Assembly: GCA_009763385.1 (NCBI GenBank)
Contig: CM019826.1
Span: 58,029,127 to 58,093,126 of the forward strand
DNA length: 64,000 nucleotides
Reading direction: 5' to 3'
From: Coix lacryma-jobi var. lacryma-jobi
Lineage: Eukaryota; Streptophyta; Magnoliopsida; Poales; Poaceae
Shown here: piece by piece, positions 9,100 through 21,161 of the stretch
Layout of the letters: each line of letters opens with the position of its first letter
Position numbering within the stretch: position 1 is the stretch's first letter
The notes under the pieces: generated by a model
Told to the model about the DNA's origin: nothing
Database searches by the model: none
The model's input: only the letters and a program-made list of their open reading frames with translations
Translations under genes and position numbers: made by a program

Positions 9100-11571
9100 A
9101 TGGATCGCGGCGTGGCAAACCGCCGTTTTTCGATGGGACGAACTATGCGTATTGGAAGATACACATGTCGGCCTATCTGCAGAGTTTGGGGGCTTCCATT
9201 TGGGATATTTGCAATTCTGCCTGATTACGTGGTCTTGGCTGCTCGTGTCTCTCAGCTTCAGATCGATGAGCACGATGCCAATAGCCGAGCACGTAATGCT
9301 CTTTTCTCATGTTTGAGCATGAGCAAATTTGATCGTGTTTTCTCACCTCGCTACGGCTCGGGAGATTTGGGCTACCCTCATCGCTTTCATGAGGGAACCT
9401 CTCAAGTCAAAACCCGTCTCTATGGGTCGTTCAAGCGAGAGTATGAGAACTTTCGACATGTGCCTCACGAGAGCATAGAAAGTTTATTCGCTCGCTTTCA
9501 GGTGATTGTCAACAGGATGAGGGCTAACAAGGAGCTGTTGCCTTTGCGAATCATGAGAGGGCTTTGAAGCTTTTGCATACTCTTGATCGATCGGTGTGGG
9601 ATTCCAAGGTTCCGGCGATCATCGCATCACCTAACTATGAGGACCCTCAACGGTGCGACAAGATCTTCAGTAAGCTCAAGTCCAGTGAGATGATGCCATG
9701 GCAAGGGCTTCTTATGACATCTTCTGGCACGACTATGGCTTTGGTTTCTGGCTTTCTGCAACCCCTCTGGAGGATTTGCTCTTTCGTCTCTCTTTTCTGT
9801 CACAGAGGACCGTGGAGTCTTGGGGGATGATGAGTTGGCAATGCTCGCCAACCGGTTCTCGCGGTTTCACAACAACCGCATGAACCGTCGCCGCGGAGGA
9901 GACGCTCAGGATGCTATGAGTGCGGCGACCCCGACCACTCATCGCCACTGTCCCAAGAAAGAAGCATTCATCTGGGAAGGCGATCATGGGCACAAGTACG
10001 ACTCCGGCAAGCGCAAGGAGAAGTACGTCCCTGCGAGGCACAAGCGGAGGGGCGGCTTCGACAAGGAGTACATCAAGAAGAAGTACTTGGAGAAGGCCCA
10101 GGCTGAGCAACGCGCGTCTTCGCCACGCTCAGCGACGTCGACGGCTCGGATGACGACTCCGCTGCTCAAGCGATGACGAGTCCGAGAAGAAGAAGAGGAG
10201 AGGACAAGCTGAACGGTCTCTGCTTCTTCGCCGACGACAACGGCCTCTGCACCATGGCCCTCGGCAGGAGGTCGAGGCGAGCTGGAACTCCCCTCGAAAT
10301 GATGACGATGGACAACGACACTCCTAGGTATCTCTGACCCACGACGAGCTTTTCCGCTGAGGTCGAGAAACTTACTGCCGCGCTCCTTAGTCAAGATAAG
10401 TTGCTTAGGCGTGCCGCTAGATAGAGCAAGGAGTTTAGGCAGAAGGTGGGAGGATACGGTGAAGGAGCTTGATTCTGTCAAGTCCAATGGGGTCGTTACT
10501 GATGAGGTAGGCGTGCGAAGATGTGCACCACACACATGACTGACCTTCTCACTTTGAGAGCAAGTTCTGTGCGTTGGTGGAGCGGTGGCTGAGCTGAAGG
10601 ATAGACCCTCGCTGTTGGGTGCGTGCAAGAACCTGTATGTCTTGCAATCCGAGTTGGCAGAGGAAGAATGCCAGATTGTGTCTCTTGAAGAGGCCAGCTG
10701 GGTACGCACTTGTGTCACTAGGTGCGCTTTGTGTGAGGGGTTGGAGATGGAGATCGCGAATGTGAAGATGACAAGATGCAAACCGAGGAAGAAAACACTT
10801 ACCTTCGGACCATCTTGTCATGGGGTCTTGTGGTGAGCCCAAGCTCGGGATGATGATCTCCAATTCAAGCGAGCTGTGGAGGTCCTGGTGTAGGTTTTTG
10901 CTCAGGGTGTTGATCTTTCTGCTTTTGGGAAGATTGGAGAGTGGAGTGGTCTGAAACCCATGTGAGAAGCCCAACTCCACTACTACTCCCAAACTTACCA
11001 AGCTTCCACCCAAAGCGCCTCAAAACCTAACACCAAGGATGGGGTGTTTGAAGAACCTCACGAGCTCCACCAAGAACCAAGTATGCATCCCAAAACGAAT
11101 CACTGAAGAACAAGCTTGATACGATGCCACTATCCAGGAGGAGTGTTTGCCACAGAAGTGGCAAGGTGATCCACACCCACACCATGTGTACCAACAACCC
11201 CCTTTGAGAGCGGTGAGGTACCATTGCGAGCATTGTGGGAGAGATGGACAGTTGAGTGAGTTTTGCTTTAGTGCAGAGAGAGGCGCGCGTGCAAAGGAGA
11301 TGAAAAACCGGACATGTACCATCCTTTCCATGATTTACAGTGCCGAAGTTCAGAGGAGAGCTCGAGGAGAGCGGCTAGGCCCAGAGGTCCAGAACCTCAA
11401 GTTCCCAGGCCTAGGCAGAGGAGAGATCCGAGGAGAGATGCTAGCCTAGAGGTGCAGTTGCTCCAGTTCCTAGGCCTAGGCCTGTAGAGGAGCGTGCACG
11501 GGGGAGCCTGTGTTGGAAGCCATGGACCCCGTGACGGTGGCTTGTAGTTGAGCGTTTTCCCCACCGCGTTT
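9100..11571 (+). pseudogene. gag: Gag of element A, frameshifted
   Basis: Gag would form the virus-like particle and bind element RNA. The ATG at 9100 begins the same MDRGV start as in C, but a G lost shortly after (GTGGCAAACC against GTGGGCAAACC in B) shifts the frame at about codon 6. Further indels fragment the frame into pieces at 9100-9567, 9564-9830, 9820-10176 and 10585-10836. Recognisable blocks are the Gag core with ESLFARFQVIVNRMRAN (about 9475-9530), the basic MNRRRGG stretch (about 9880) and the KEYIKKKYLEKAQAEQR stretch (about 10057). The first zinc knuckle near 9900 is broken. The second one (about 11218-11270) reads C-X2-C-X4-Q-X4-C, so its His is replaced by Gln. Element B inserted at 11571, upstream of the protease. 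Confidence 0.88.
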
Positions 11572-11975
11572 TGCGGATACATGGTGTATGCCGAGTCTCT
11601 GTGTGATGAGTGATTGTCAATGGAGATGATGCGCATGTTCTTTGGCTTGTGTTGTGCAGGTGTCGAGCACGGAGACAGTGATCGATGGGGTGGGTGAAGT
11701 CAAGTTGCGACGTGCCGTGCCGACGGACCGGGCGCGATGAAGGATGGGCGTGCCGTGCGGCGGACGTGCCATGCCGATGTATCGGACGGTGAAGGGCGGA
11801 CGTGGACTTGGACTGATGGACTGGAGGCCGGAGGATCAGCTGTGGTGGCTGGCAGCCTGCGACAGCGACAAGCGGAGAAGTGCGATCATGTCGGTGGAAG
11901 GGGTGCACAGGCGGTGCATCCCTCTACGACGCCGGTTTGTTGGTAGAGCCCGGGAAAAACCAACGGTGGACGGTT

Positions 11976-12229
11976 TCCAGGTTTGGGCCTCAAAACCTGG
12001 GTGCTGGGTTTCCAGGTTGAGCCACAAAACCTGGGCGCGACGGTTTCCAGGTTGAGCCTCAAAACCTGGGCGTGGGCCGGTTTCCGAGTTTGGGCCTCAA
12101 AACTCGGGCGCGGACGGTTTCCGAGTTTGGCCACAAAACTCGGGCTGGAGGCTGGTTTCCCGGTTTGGGCCTCAAAACCGGGGGCTGATGGAAAAGGCTG
12201 GTTTCCCGTTTGGGCCGCAAAACCGGGGG
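11976..12229 (+). repeat. LTR stem-loop array, element B 5' LTR
   Basis: There are seven hairpins in tandem, more than in A (five). The order is three CCAGGTT stems, two CCGAGTTT stems and two CCCGGTTT or CCCGTTT stems, with loops GGGCCTCA, GAGCCACA, GAGCCTCA, GGCCACA and GGGCCGCA. Confidence 0.82.
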
Positions 12230-13020
12230 TGCAGAGTGGTGGCGGCACGTGGCGGCGATCTGAGGTTGCGTGGAGGCGACGCGGAAGACCGTGCGGGCGT
12301 GGCCGTCGGATCTACCTACCACCAGCGGGGGACTAGAATAGCCTTAGGGTTAGGCTGGTCCGCTCTGTAATTAGAGTAGAGAGGGGTAGAGTAGGAAATA
12401 GACTTAGGCTAGGTTAGTATAAGTAGTCTAGGGGAGACACCCTCCTCCCTATCTCAATCTCAGTTAGCGCAGTCATTTGCTTCTAGCACCTAGGGTTTCC
12501 ACTCTCCCATCCCCTGCTCTAGCTAGTTGAGATCCGCAGAGAGACTCCACTCTGTGTACTGTTGATTTGAGGAAGTGAGGCCGTATCCTCACTTTGGAGC
12601 ACAGATCGATGGCTTGATTTGCGTCCTTAATTCGAGTTCGTGGCTGTGATTCGCGTTTTCTTTGTGTTCTTCGCGGAATCCTTTTTCTCCACGATTTTCC
12701 CGTCGCTTGATTCTTTGCTCGGTTCATCTTTTGCAAAACCGTTTGAACCAAGTTGTTCTAGATCGTGAGGCTCTCCTTTCCGAAGGAATTAAACTCTAAC
12801 CTCACGGTCTAGGAGATCGATCGATTTTCGTTTTGGATTGCGTTCTTGCCTCCATGCCCCGAAATTCTTGATTCACCGATTTGGAGTTAGGTTCGAGCCA
12901 TGATCTCTTAGAGATAGCTCACTAACATCCTTGTGACCCCTCAGATCGAATCCTAGGCCTAGAGCTTTTGATTTAGAGGAGATCGGGTTGAATCATCAAA
13001 GAACTGCGCTGTTTCGGGAG

Positions 13021-13290
13021 CATCGGACGCTATCACGGGAGCATCGGACGCTAGGGTCCCTAGCATCGGACGCTCCGGTGACGCGTGTCACGTTTTCGGC
13101 GTTTTAGTTTGCATCGGACGCTAGGCATCGGACGCGTCCGTTGTCCATCGGACGCGCCGGAGCCTTTGCATCGGACGCTGGGTGATTACTGTTCACAGCG
13201 TCCGATGGTGGAACAGTAAGGTTCCAGAACCGCCCAGTCTGCATCGGACGCTTCGGTGGTCTGGCATCGGACGCAGGCCAGCGTCCGATG
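13021..13290 (+). repeat. GCATCGGACGC short-repeat array in B 5' LTR
   Basis: About ten units of GCATCGGACGC and inverted GCGTCCGATG occur in roughly 270 bp. The 3' LTR has the equivalent array at about 22621-22895. Confidence 0.85.
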
Positions 13291-13562
13291 CGACTGGTTT
13301 CGCACGGTTCGTCCGCGGTTCGCTCGTTCGTTGTCGGAATTGATTTCCGTCTTTTGCGTTGGCTTTCTAGAGTTGTCTAGTGTCTCGCTGTGCTTCTAGG
13401 AAGCATCCACCCTACATATAGGGTCGTGGACATTAGCAAGCTCTAGGGTTCGCTCTTGGGGTCGATTTTGGGACAGTGGCATCTAGTTTCCGTAAGGAAA
13501 TTTTGAAGCTCCCATTCACCCCCCCCTCTGGTCGCTTTCGGTTAGCTTCTCGGTCCTTCAAT

Positions 13563-13574
13563 TGGTATCGGAGC
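13563..13574 (+). other. Primer binding site of element B
   Basis: TGGTATCGGAGC lies two bases after the 5' LTR. It is complementary to the 3' end of initiator-Met tRNA with one mismatch. Confidence 0.88.
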
Positions 13575-13621
13575 GGGTAAGGATCTTCCACCTAGCCGGT
13601 TCCAGATCCACCGAAGGCGAC

Positions 13622-16150
13622 ATGGATCGCGGCGTGGGCAAACCGCCGTTTTTCGATGGGACGAACTATGCGTATTGGAAGATACGTATGTCGGCCTATT
13701 GCAGAGCTTGGGCGCTTCGATCTGGGATATTTGCAACTCCCCTGATTACGTGGTCTTGGCTGCTCGTGTGACTCAACAGCAGATCGATGAGCACGATGCC
13801 AATAGCCGAGCCCGTAATGCTCTTTTCTCTTGTTTGAGCATGGGTGAGTTTGATCGTGTTCTCACCTCGCTACGGCTCGGAGATCTGGGACACTCTCATG
13901 CGTTTTCATGAGGGCACCTCTCAAGTCAAAACCCGACTCTACGAGTCGTTCAAGCGAGAGTATGAGAACTTTAGACATCAACCTGGCGAGAGCATAGAAA
14001 GTTTATTCGCTCGCTTTCAGGTGATTGTCAACAGGATGAGGGCTAACAGAGAGCAGTTGCCATTTGACGATCATGAGCGTGCTTTGAAGCTTTTGCACAC
14101 TCTTGACCGTTCGATGTGGGACTCCAAGGTTCAGGCAATCATCGAATCGCCGAACTATGAGACTCTCACCTGCGACGAGCTCTTCAGTAAGCTCAAGTCC
14201 AGTGAGATTGATGCTATGGCGAGGGCTTCTTTGAAAATCCTTCTCGCCCGTCCATGGCTTTGGTTCCGGCTCTTCCTCTAACCCCTCAGCTGGCTTTGCG
14301 CTTTCTTCTCTTTTCTGTGACAGAGGACCAGCTGGAGTCTTTGGGAGACGACGAGTTGGCTTTGCTTGCCAACCGGTTCTCGCGGTTCCACAACAACCGC
14401 ATGAACCGTCGTCGCGGAGGAGGACGCACCGGATGCTACGAGTGCGGCGACCCCGACCACTTCATCGCCGACTGCCCCAAGAAGAAGAACAAGCATCTTG
14501 GGAAGGGCGATCACGGCCACAGGCGCGACTCCAAGTACAAGGAGAAGCACGTTCCCCCAAGGCACAAGAAGCGGGGCGGCTTCAACAAAGAGTACATCAA
14601 GAAGAAGTACTTGGAGAAGCAGCAGGCTGAGCAGCGAGCGTTCTTCGCCACGCTCAGCGACGTCGACGGCTCGGATGACGACTCCGCTCGATCGAGTGAT
14701 GACGAGTCCGAGAAGAAGAAGCTGGAGGACACGTTCAACGGCTTGTGCTTCTTCGCCGGCGACGAAGGCCTGTGTACCATGGCGCTCGGAGATGAGGTCG
14801 ACGGCGAGCCGGAGCGTACCCCTCGGAACGACGACGACGACGACACCTCCCAGGTATCTCTCACCTACGACGAGCTTTCCTCCGAGGTTGAGAAGTTGAC
14901 TGCTGCCCTCCTTAGTCAAGACAAGTTGCTTAGGCGTGCCGCTAGAGAGCGCAAGGAGTTTAGGCAGAAGTGGGAGGACACGGTGAAGGAGCTTGAGTTC
15001 GCTCGGTCCACCGTGGTTGTGTCGGAGGAGTTGGAGTGCGAGAGTTGCGCCGCGCACATGACGGATCTTCTCACTCTGAGGAGTAAGCATGCTGCGCTGG
15101 TAGATGAGGTGGATGAGCTCCGAGCTAGACCGCAGCTGTTGGGTGCGTGCAAGACTTGTCCTGTCTTGCAATCCGAGTGGCAGAGAAGAATGCCAAGCTT
15201 GAGTCTTTTGAGAAGGCCGGCTCGGATAGCACTTGTGTCAAGAGGTGTGCTTTGTGTGAGGGCCTGGAGCAGGAGATGGCCAATGTGAGGCATGACAAGG
15301 TGCGTACCGAGGAGGAAAAACACATACCTTCGGACCGTCTTGTCATGGGTGTCTTGTGGTGAGCCTCAGCTCGGGATGATGATCTCCCATTCAAGCGAGC
15401 TGCTGGGGCTCCTGGTGTAGGTCTTGGCCAGAGTGTTGATCTTTCAGCTTTTGGTAAGATTGGAGAGTCTAGTGGTCTGAACCCTGTGAGAAGCCCAACT
15501 CCACCACTACTCCCAAACTAACCAAGCTTCCACCCAAAGAGCCTGCCAAGCCTGTCACCAAGGATGGAGTTGTAGTTGAACCCCCCAAGGCTCCACCCAA
15601 GAATCCACAATGGCAACCCAAGCCAATCACCTAAAGACACAGCTTGACACAATGCCACCCATCGAGAGGAGTTGCCACAGAAGGGCAAGGGCAAGGTGAA
15701 CCATACCCACATCCCTGCAAACCAACACCCCCTTTGCGCGCGGTGAGGTTTCAGTGTGACTTTTGTGGGCGGGATGGTCACCTGAGTGAGTTCTGCTTTA
15801 GGCGCAGGAGAGAGGCGCGCCGTGCTAGGGAGATGCAGAACCCGGACATGTTTCACCCAGCTCGGGTGGACATGCTCCGAAGCCTCAGGGGAGAGCTGCT
15901 AGGTCTGGAGGGAAGCATACCCAGCCTAGGCAGCAGGAGAGAGCCCCTAGGAGGGAGACTAGGCCTAGAGGTAGAGCACCTCAGTTTGTGAGGCCTAGGC
16001 AGGAGAGAGCTCCGAGGAGAGACGCTAGAGTTGAGCAGCAGGCTCCTAGGCGTAGACCTCGTAGAGAGCGTGCCCGACGAGGTCCTGTTTTTGCAGGTAA
16101 CGGACCCCGTGGCGGAGGCTTTGTTGAGCGCTTTGTCCACCGCAGGTAGA
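13622..16150 (+). pseudogene. gag: Gag of element B, several frameshifts
   Basis: The nucleocapsid/capsid precursor starts at the ATG at 13622 (MDRGVGKPPFFDG start). Frames at 13622-13690, 13675-13911, 13844-14281 and 14254-15288 join by one-base shifts to the same layout as the intact Gag of C. The longest frame (344 residues) holds the first zinc knuckle, CYECGDPDHFIADC (C-X2-C-X4-H-X4-C, about 14434-14475), a Lys/Arg-rich tail, an acidic Ser/Asp stretch and a Glu/Lys-rich probable coiled coil (about 14860-15010). The second knuckle, CDFCGRDGHLSEFC (about 15757-15798), lies near the end of gag, followed by Arg-rich sequence up to the protease. With so many isolated indels, true inactivation and sequence error cannot be told apart here. 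Confidence 0.87.
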
Positions 16151-16329
16151 GTTTCGCGGTGAGCGCTTCTTCCCCAAGCGGACCACGTTTCCTGTGCGTG
16201 GTGATCGCTATCCCCTAGACAGGATGGTTTTTACACTGACCGTTCTTTAGCAGCCGGCCCAACACTGTTCCTTCTTATCTTACTAACCCCAGTGTTGGAC
16301 CGTATGTTCACCTATGTCTTTTATTGATG

Positions 16330-19300
16330 TAGGAGGAGCGGTTGGAGGACATTTGGCTTGTGGATTCCGGTTGCTCGAGCACATGACCGGAAATGCCAAA
16401 TGTTCTCCCAGCCATAGTCCGGTCGCCGGAAAAGTACATAACCTTCGGCGACAAAGGTAAGGGCAAAGGTATTGTCGTTGGTGCAGTGCGGGTTAATGAG
16501 CATTTGTGTTGCGCGAGGTTGCTCTTGTTTCTAACCTGCATTTCAACTTGCTTTCTTTTCGCAACTTTTTCGTGAAGGCTATGAGATTCGTTTCAAACCG
16601 AACCTTAGCCGGATCTTAGATCCTCAGGGTGATCTTGTATGTCTGATTTCACCCTTTGGGAATGTCTTTCGCGCGAATTTCTCAAAGTCGTTGGATCTTC
16701 TCGCTGTCTTTTGGCTAGTCCTTCTTCTTTTCTGATCTTTGGAAGTGGCATAGGAGGCTCGGTCACCTGAGTTTTGACTTGCTTGCAAGACTTAGCTCAC
16801 TTGGCTTAATCCGAGGATTGCCCAAGCTTTCGTTGGAGAAGGATCTAGTTTTGCCATGCTTGCCGGCATGGAAAGATGGTTGCTGCTCCCCACCATCCTT
16901 TGACCAAGGTTATGACCTCGCACCCCGGAGAGCTTTTGCATATGGACCTTGTTGGTCCGGCTCGGGTGAGCTCGGTTGGTGGGAAGTGGTATGTGCTTGT
17001 TATTGTTGACGACTTTTCGAGGTATTCGTGGGTCTTCTTTTTAGTTGAGAAGTCCGAGACATTCTCCTTCGCTCGCGATCTGATTTGCGTCTTCAGAACG
17101 AGTTCCCTTTGAACTCGATGCGAGCGATTAGAAGTGATAATGGTTCCGAGTTTAAAAATTCGGATTTTGAGAAGTTTTGTAATGCCTTGGTTTGGAGCAT
17201 CAGTTTTCTCTCCCTATACACCACCCAAAATGGTGTTGTAGAGAGGAAGAATCGGACCCTTGTTGAGATGGCCAGGACGATGCTTGATGAGCATAGGACT
17301 CCTAGGCGCTATTGGGCCGAAGCTATGACACTGCATGCTATATTTCGAATCGCATTTTCTGAGAGTGTTTTTGAAGAAGACCTCTTATGAGTTGCGTTTT
17401 GGTCGCCAGCCCAAGGTGAGTTATTTTTTAGTCTTTGGTTGCCACTGTTTTATATTGAAAAAAGGCAACCTAGACAAGTTTGAGTCTCGTTCTTCTGACG
17501 GTGTGTTTTTGGGTTATGGCACTCACACTCGAGCTTATCGTGTACTTAACCTTGACACTAACCGAGTCATGGAGACATCAGATGTCACCTTCGACGAGAC
17601 TCTTGTTTCTCCTTCTTCTCGTTTTGAGCGTGCAGGTGATCACGAGGTTGGAGAGCTCTTTTCGATGACGAGGAAGAGGGTGCTGAAGGTATAGATGATC
17701 CAGCACCCCCTCCGCCTGCCGCGCCGCCGGGAGCGGCTTCGACGACGACCCGTGGCCCCGAGACGTCTTCTTCCTGGGGGCCGTGGGATCCACCTCGCGC
17801 GGTACCTTTTACCCGGGGTGGAACCAGCTACTTTGAGGGGGAGTTTACTTCTTCCCGGGAGGCGCCACGACACATCCAGCGCCAGCACCCCCCTGAACAG
17901 ATGATCGGACATCGACGAGCGAGTTACTCGCTCCAGGTCACAGCACATCTCGCACTTTGCTCATTCTGCTTTGTTGCGTCTTTTGAGCCCCGAGATGTTG
18001 GACACGCTTGACGGATCCGGATTGGGTCAATGCCATGCATGAGGAGCTAGAGAACTTTGAGCGAAATCGGGTTTGGGTTCTAGTGCCACCACCTCCTGAC
18101 TGTAAACCTATTGGGACAAAATGGGTATTTAAAAACAAGCAAGGAGAGGAGGGCCACATTGTGAGAAACAAGGCCCGGCTTGTAGCGAAGGGTTATAGTC
18201 AGAAGGGGGGATAGATTATGAGGAGACCTTCGCTCCTGTAGCTCGTTTGGAGGCTATTAGGATACTCTTGGCTTATGCTGCATCCATGGGTTTCAAACTT
18301 TTTCAAATGGATGTCAAGAGTGCCTTCTTAAAAACGGCTATATTGAGGAGGAGGTCTATGTCCAGCAACCCCCCGGTTTTGAAAATCCCAAGTTTCCAAA
18401 ACCATGTTTAAACTCCACAAAGCTTTGTATGGTTTGAACAAGCCCCTAGGCCTGGTATGAGAGATTAAAAACCTTTTTGCTAGTAAGGTTAGCTAAGGGT
18501 TTAAAAATGGGATGTGTAGATATAAAAACGCTTTTCTCCTCAAGCAAGGCAAAGATTACTCTCTTGGTCCAAATTTACGTGGATGATATCATTTCGGTGG
18601 TTCTTCTCACGTTTTGGTGCCAAGTTGCAGATGCTATGAGCAGGGAGTTCGAGATGAGCATGAGTGGGCGAGCTGACTTTCTTTCTCGGGTTGCAAATAA
18701 AGCAATCCCGAGAGGGGACGTTTGTGCACCAGGGCAAGTACACAAGGGACTGCTGAAGCGGTTCGACATGGGTGAGGCTAAGCCTCTTCCGACGCCCATG
18801 GACGACGACTGCCCTGGATGCGACACGGATGGAGAAGCAGTGGACCAGAAGGAGTACCGCAGCATGATTGGATCGCTGCTCTACCTGACGGCGACACGGC
18901 CGGACATTCAGTTCGCCGTGTGCTTGTGCGCGCGCTTTCAGGCTTCGCCACGCATTCTCACCGTCAGGCGGTGAAGAAGCGCATCTTCAGGTACCTCGTT
19001 TCACGCCCGAGCTCGGGATTTGGTATTCTGCTTCCTCCACCCTCTCGCTTTGTGGTTTTTCTGATGCGATTTTGCTGGTTGTCGCATTGAGCGCAAGTCC
19101 ACTTCTGGGACTTGCCAGTTATTGGATCTTCTCTGGTGTGTGGTCTTCTCGCAAGCAGTCTAGTGTCGCTCAGTCTACCACGGAGGCTGAATATGTTGCT
19201 GCGGCTAGCTGCTGTTCCCAGTTACTCTGGATGATGGCCACTTTGCGTGATTTGGTTTGAGCTTTACTCGAGTTCCTTTGCTTTGTGACAGCACGAGTGC

Positions 19301-19512
19301 ATTAGCGTTGCTAAGAAACCCTGTGCTTCACTCGAAAACCAAACACATTGAGTGCGCTTTCATTTCTTGCGAGGACCACCAGGAGAGAGGGTGATATCGA
19401 CCTTCGCCATGTCGATACTCATCACCAATTGGCTGATATTTTCACCAAGCCTTTAGACGAATCAACCTTTAATAGGTTGAGGGGTGAGCTTGGTGTGTGT
19501 TTCCCCTTTTAG
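16330..19512 (+). pseudogene. pol: Pol of element B (protease, integrase, RT, RNase H), frameshifted
   Basis: This polyprotein would cleave Gag-Pol, reverse-transcribe the element RNA and integrate the cDNA. The protease active site is visible as WLVDSGCSS (about 16350-16376), followed one base later by a frameshift. Integrase blocks are HMDLVGPARVSSVGGKWY (about 16939), SDNGSEFKNSDF (about 17134) and NGVVERKNRT (about 17230), so all three acidic catalytic residues are present. RT shows QIYVDDI (about 18570). RNase H shows STTEAEYVAA (about 19180) and LADIFTKPLD (about 19433). The frame is interrupted at many places (for example 17390, 17690, 18210, 18610 and 19260), mostly by one-base gains or losses relative to A and C. 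The stop for the family falls just after CFPF (about 19510). Confidence 0.87.
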
Positions 19513-21161
19513 ATGGGGGAAAGCATTTTGAGATGTACAGACTGACTCTTTTATTTTGAGGCTCTTTTCTTTTGAGTTTCTTGAGTCTCTCCTTTGGTAT
19601 CTTCTTTCCTTCAGTTTTGTGTCGGGCATACGCATTTACATTCTGAGCGTGTCTATATTCACTAGAATGTAATTATGCTCTGTTAGTATTGCTCCGATAC
19701 TTATGATGATGCTTGTAGCTTATGCTCTTTCTGATCACTGTTACATGTTATGAGCGAGTATTTTTTGGAATGGTGAATTATGCCTAATGTATATAAATCT
19801 GAAAATGTTCACCATTGAGATATGCAACTAGCATGTGTAGGGTGTGTTGAGTCCATTCCTGCTTTCATATATGCTAGGTTGCTATGTCTCTAGTTCTGAG
19901 TCATTCACTTGCTTGGTTGTTCATAACTTGCTTAAAATCTGAACCAAGTATTGTTGAATTGAAAAGATCGAGATGGGATTGCTTGTCAACACCTCATGGT
20001 ATTGAGACTGTTTCTCATTGCACTTTGAGTTAAACTTGAGCCATGTAGTGTATGACCGAAACCGTTGCTTTAAGCTTCTGATTGCTTCGGCATAGGCTTC
20101 GCACGGTTGAAAAGTTAGGCGATGACAAGCTTTCAACCTCTCGCAATCACATGCTAAAAATGAACTTGTGAATTCTTTTACCGCTGCAACTCCGATATGA
20201 ATTTGAAATCACAAGTATATGCTTCATTCCTATGCATGATGATTGAACTTTGCTAGGGGTAGTTCACCTTGTATATATGCTTAGCACTTGTTTGGATTCC
20301 TTCTATACATGTCTAGTGCTATGTTGATGGTGACTATCCTTTGGCTTAAACTGCTCACATGCTCATATGCTTCATATTTCGTATAAGTGATCAGTTTGAG
20401 CCTTTGCTATTTGAGTGCTTAATTGAGATGTTGGAGCTATACTGATTAGAGCATCTTTGCACTCTTTTGACTATATACTTGAAGCTCCTAACTTGCATTT
20501 TGACTTCATATGCATTGTGGAAGGAGATCTTGTGTTCAGAGGGAGTTTATGTGAAGAGAGTTGCTTCTCCGATACCTTTTGGCCTTGATAAGTGCATTTT
20601 CAACTAGGGGGAGAAATTTACGCAAATCATATGCCCTGAAAATCTTTGTCCTAGTTGCTTGCATTTGTCGAGGGGGAGTTGCTAGTTGTGTTGAGCCGTT
20701 GCCTCTGTCTTGAGGGACTAGCAAACGTTCCTAGCTTCTCATGAGCTTTCATAAGCTTTTCATTTGCTTTCAATTGGTATCGTCTGGGTGCTTTCCCATT
20801 TGGTTTGGGTTGATTTCAATTGGTTCGGAGTGATTTTCTTGCTAGTTGTGTTGAGCCTCTGTGCCTCTATCTTGAGGGACTAGCATTTTGCCTCTGTTGT
20901 CCTCCGATCTTCAATTGCTATCTGCTAGCGGTGTTGAGCCTGTTCTACCTCTTCTTGAGGGCTAGCCTTGCTTTGCTTGGTTGCGTCAAGCCGTTGCCCA
21001 TGTCTTTGGGGACCAAGTTTTGCTTCATCCACTTGACCTTCTTCGGCTTTTGTTAAGGTTCTGGGTCATTGGTTGGGTTTTTCTCTTCCCACTCCTTCCT
21101 ACCTCCTTCTTCTTATTCATGATTGTTGTGGAGTTGACAATGCACTCATCAAGGGGGAGAT
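19513..21161 (+). mobile_element. Element B 3' non-coding internal region
   Basis: About 1.65 kb lies between pol and the 3' LTR. It has no frame longer than about 80 codons and no env-like protein with a signal peptide and transmembrane region. It is shared with A, C and element 0. It includes several purine runs (AGGGGGAG near 20608, 20672 and 21151), the last abutting the LTR. Confidence 0.8.
21151..21161 (+). other. Polypurine tract of element B
   Basis: AAGGGGGAGAT lies directly before the LTR start TGCGGATAC at 21162. Confidence 0.85.

Larger units (their letters stand above)
11572..13560 (+). repeat. 5' LTR of element B
   Basis: 1,989 bp, TGCGGATACATGG...CGGTCCTTCA. It contains seven stem-loops (about 11976-12229), a TATAAGTAG promoter-like site (12418-12426) just upstream of GAGACACCCTCC, and a GCATCGGACGC array (about 13021-13290). 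It pairs with the LTR at 21162-23165. Confidence 0.93.
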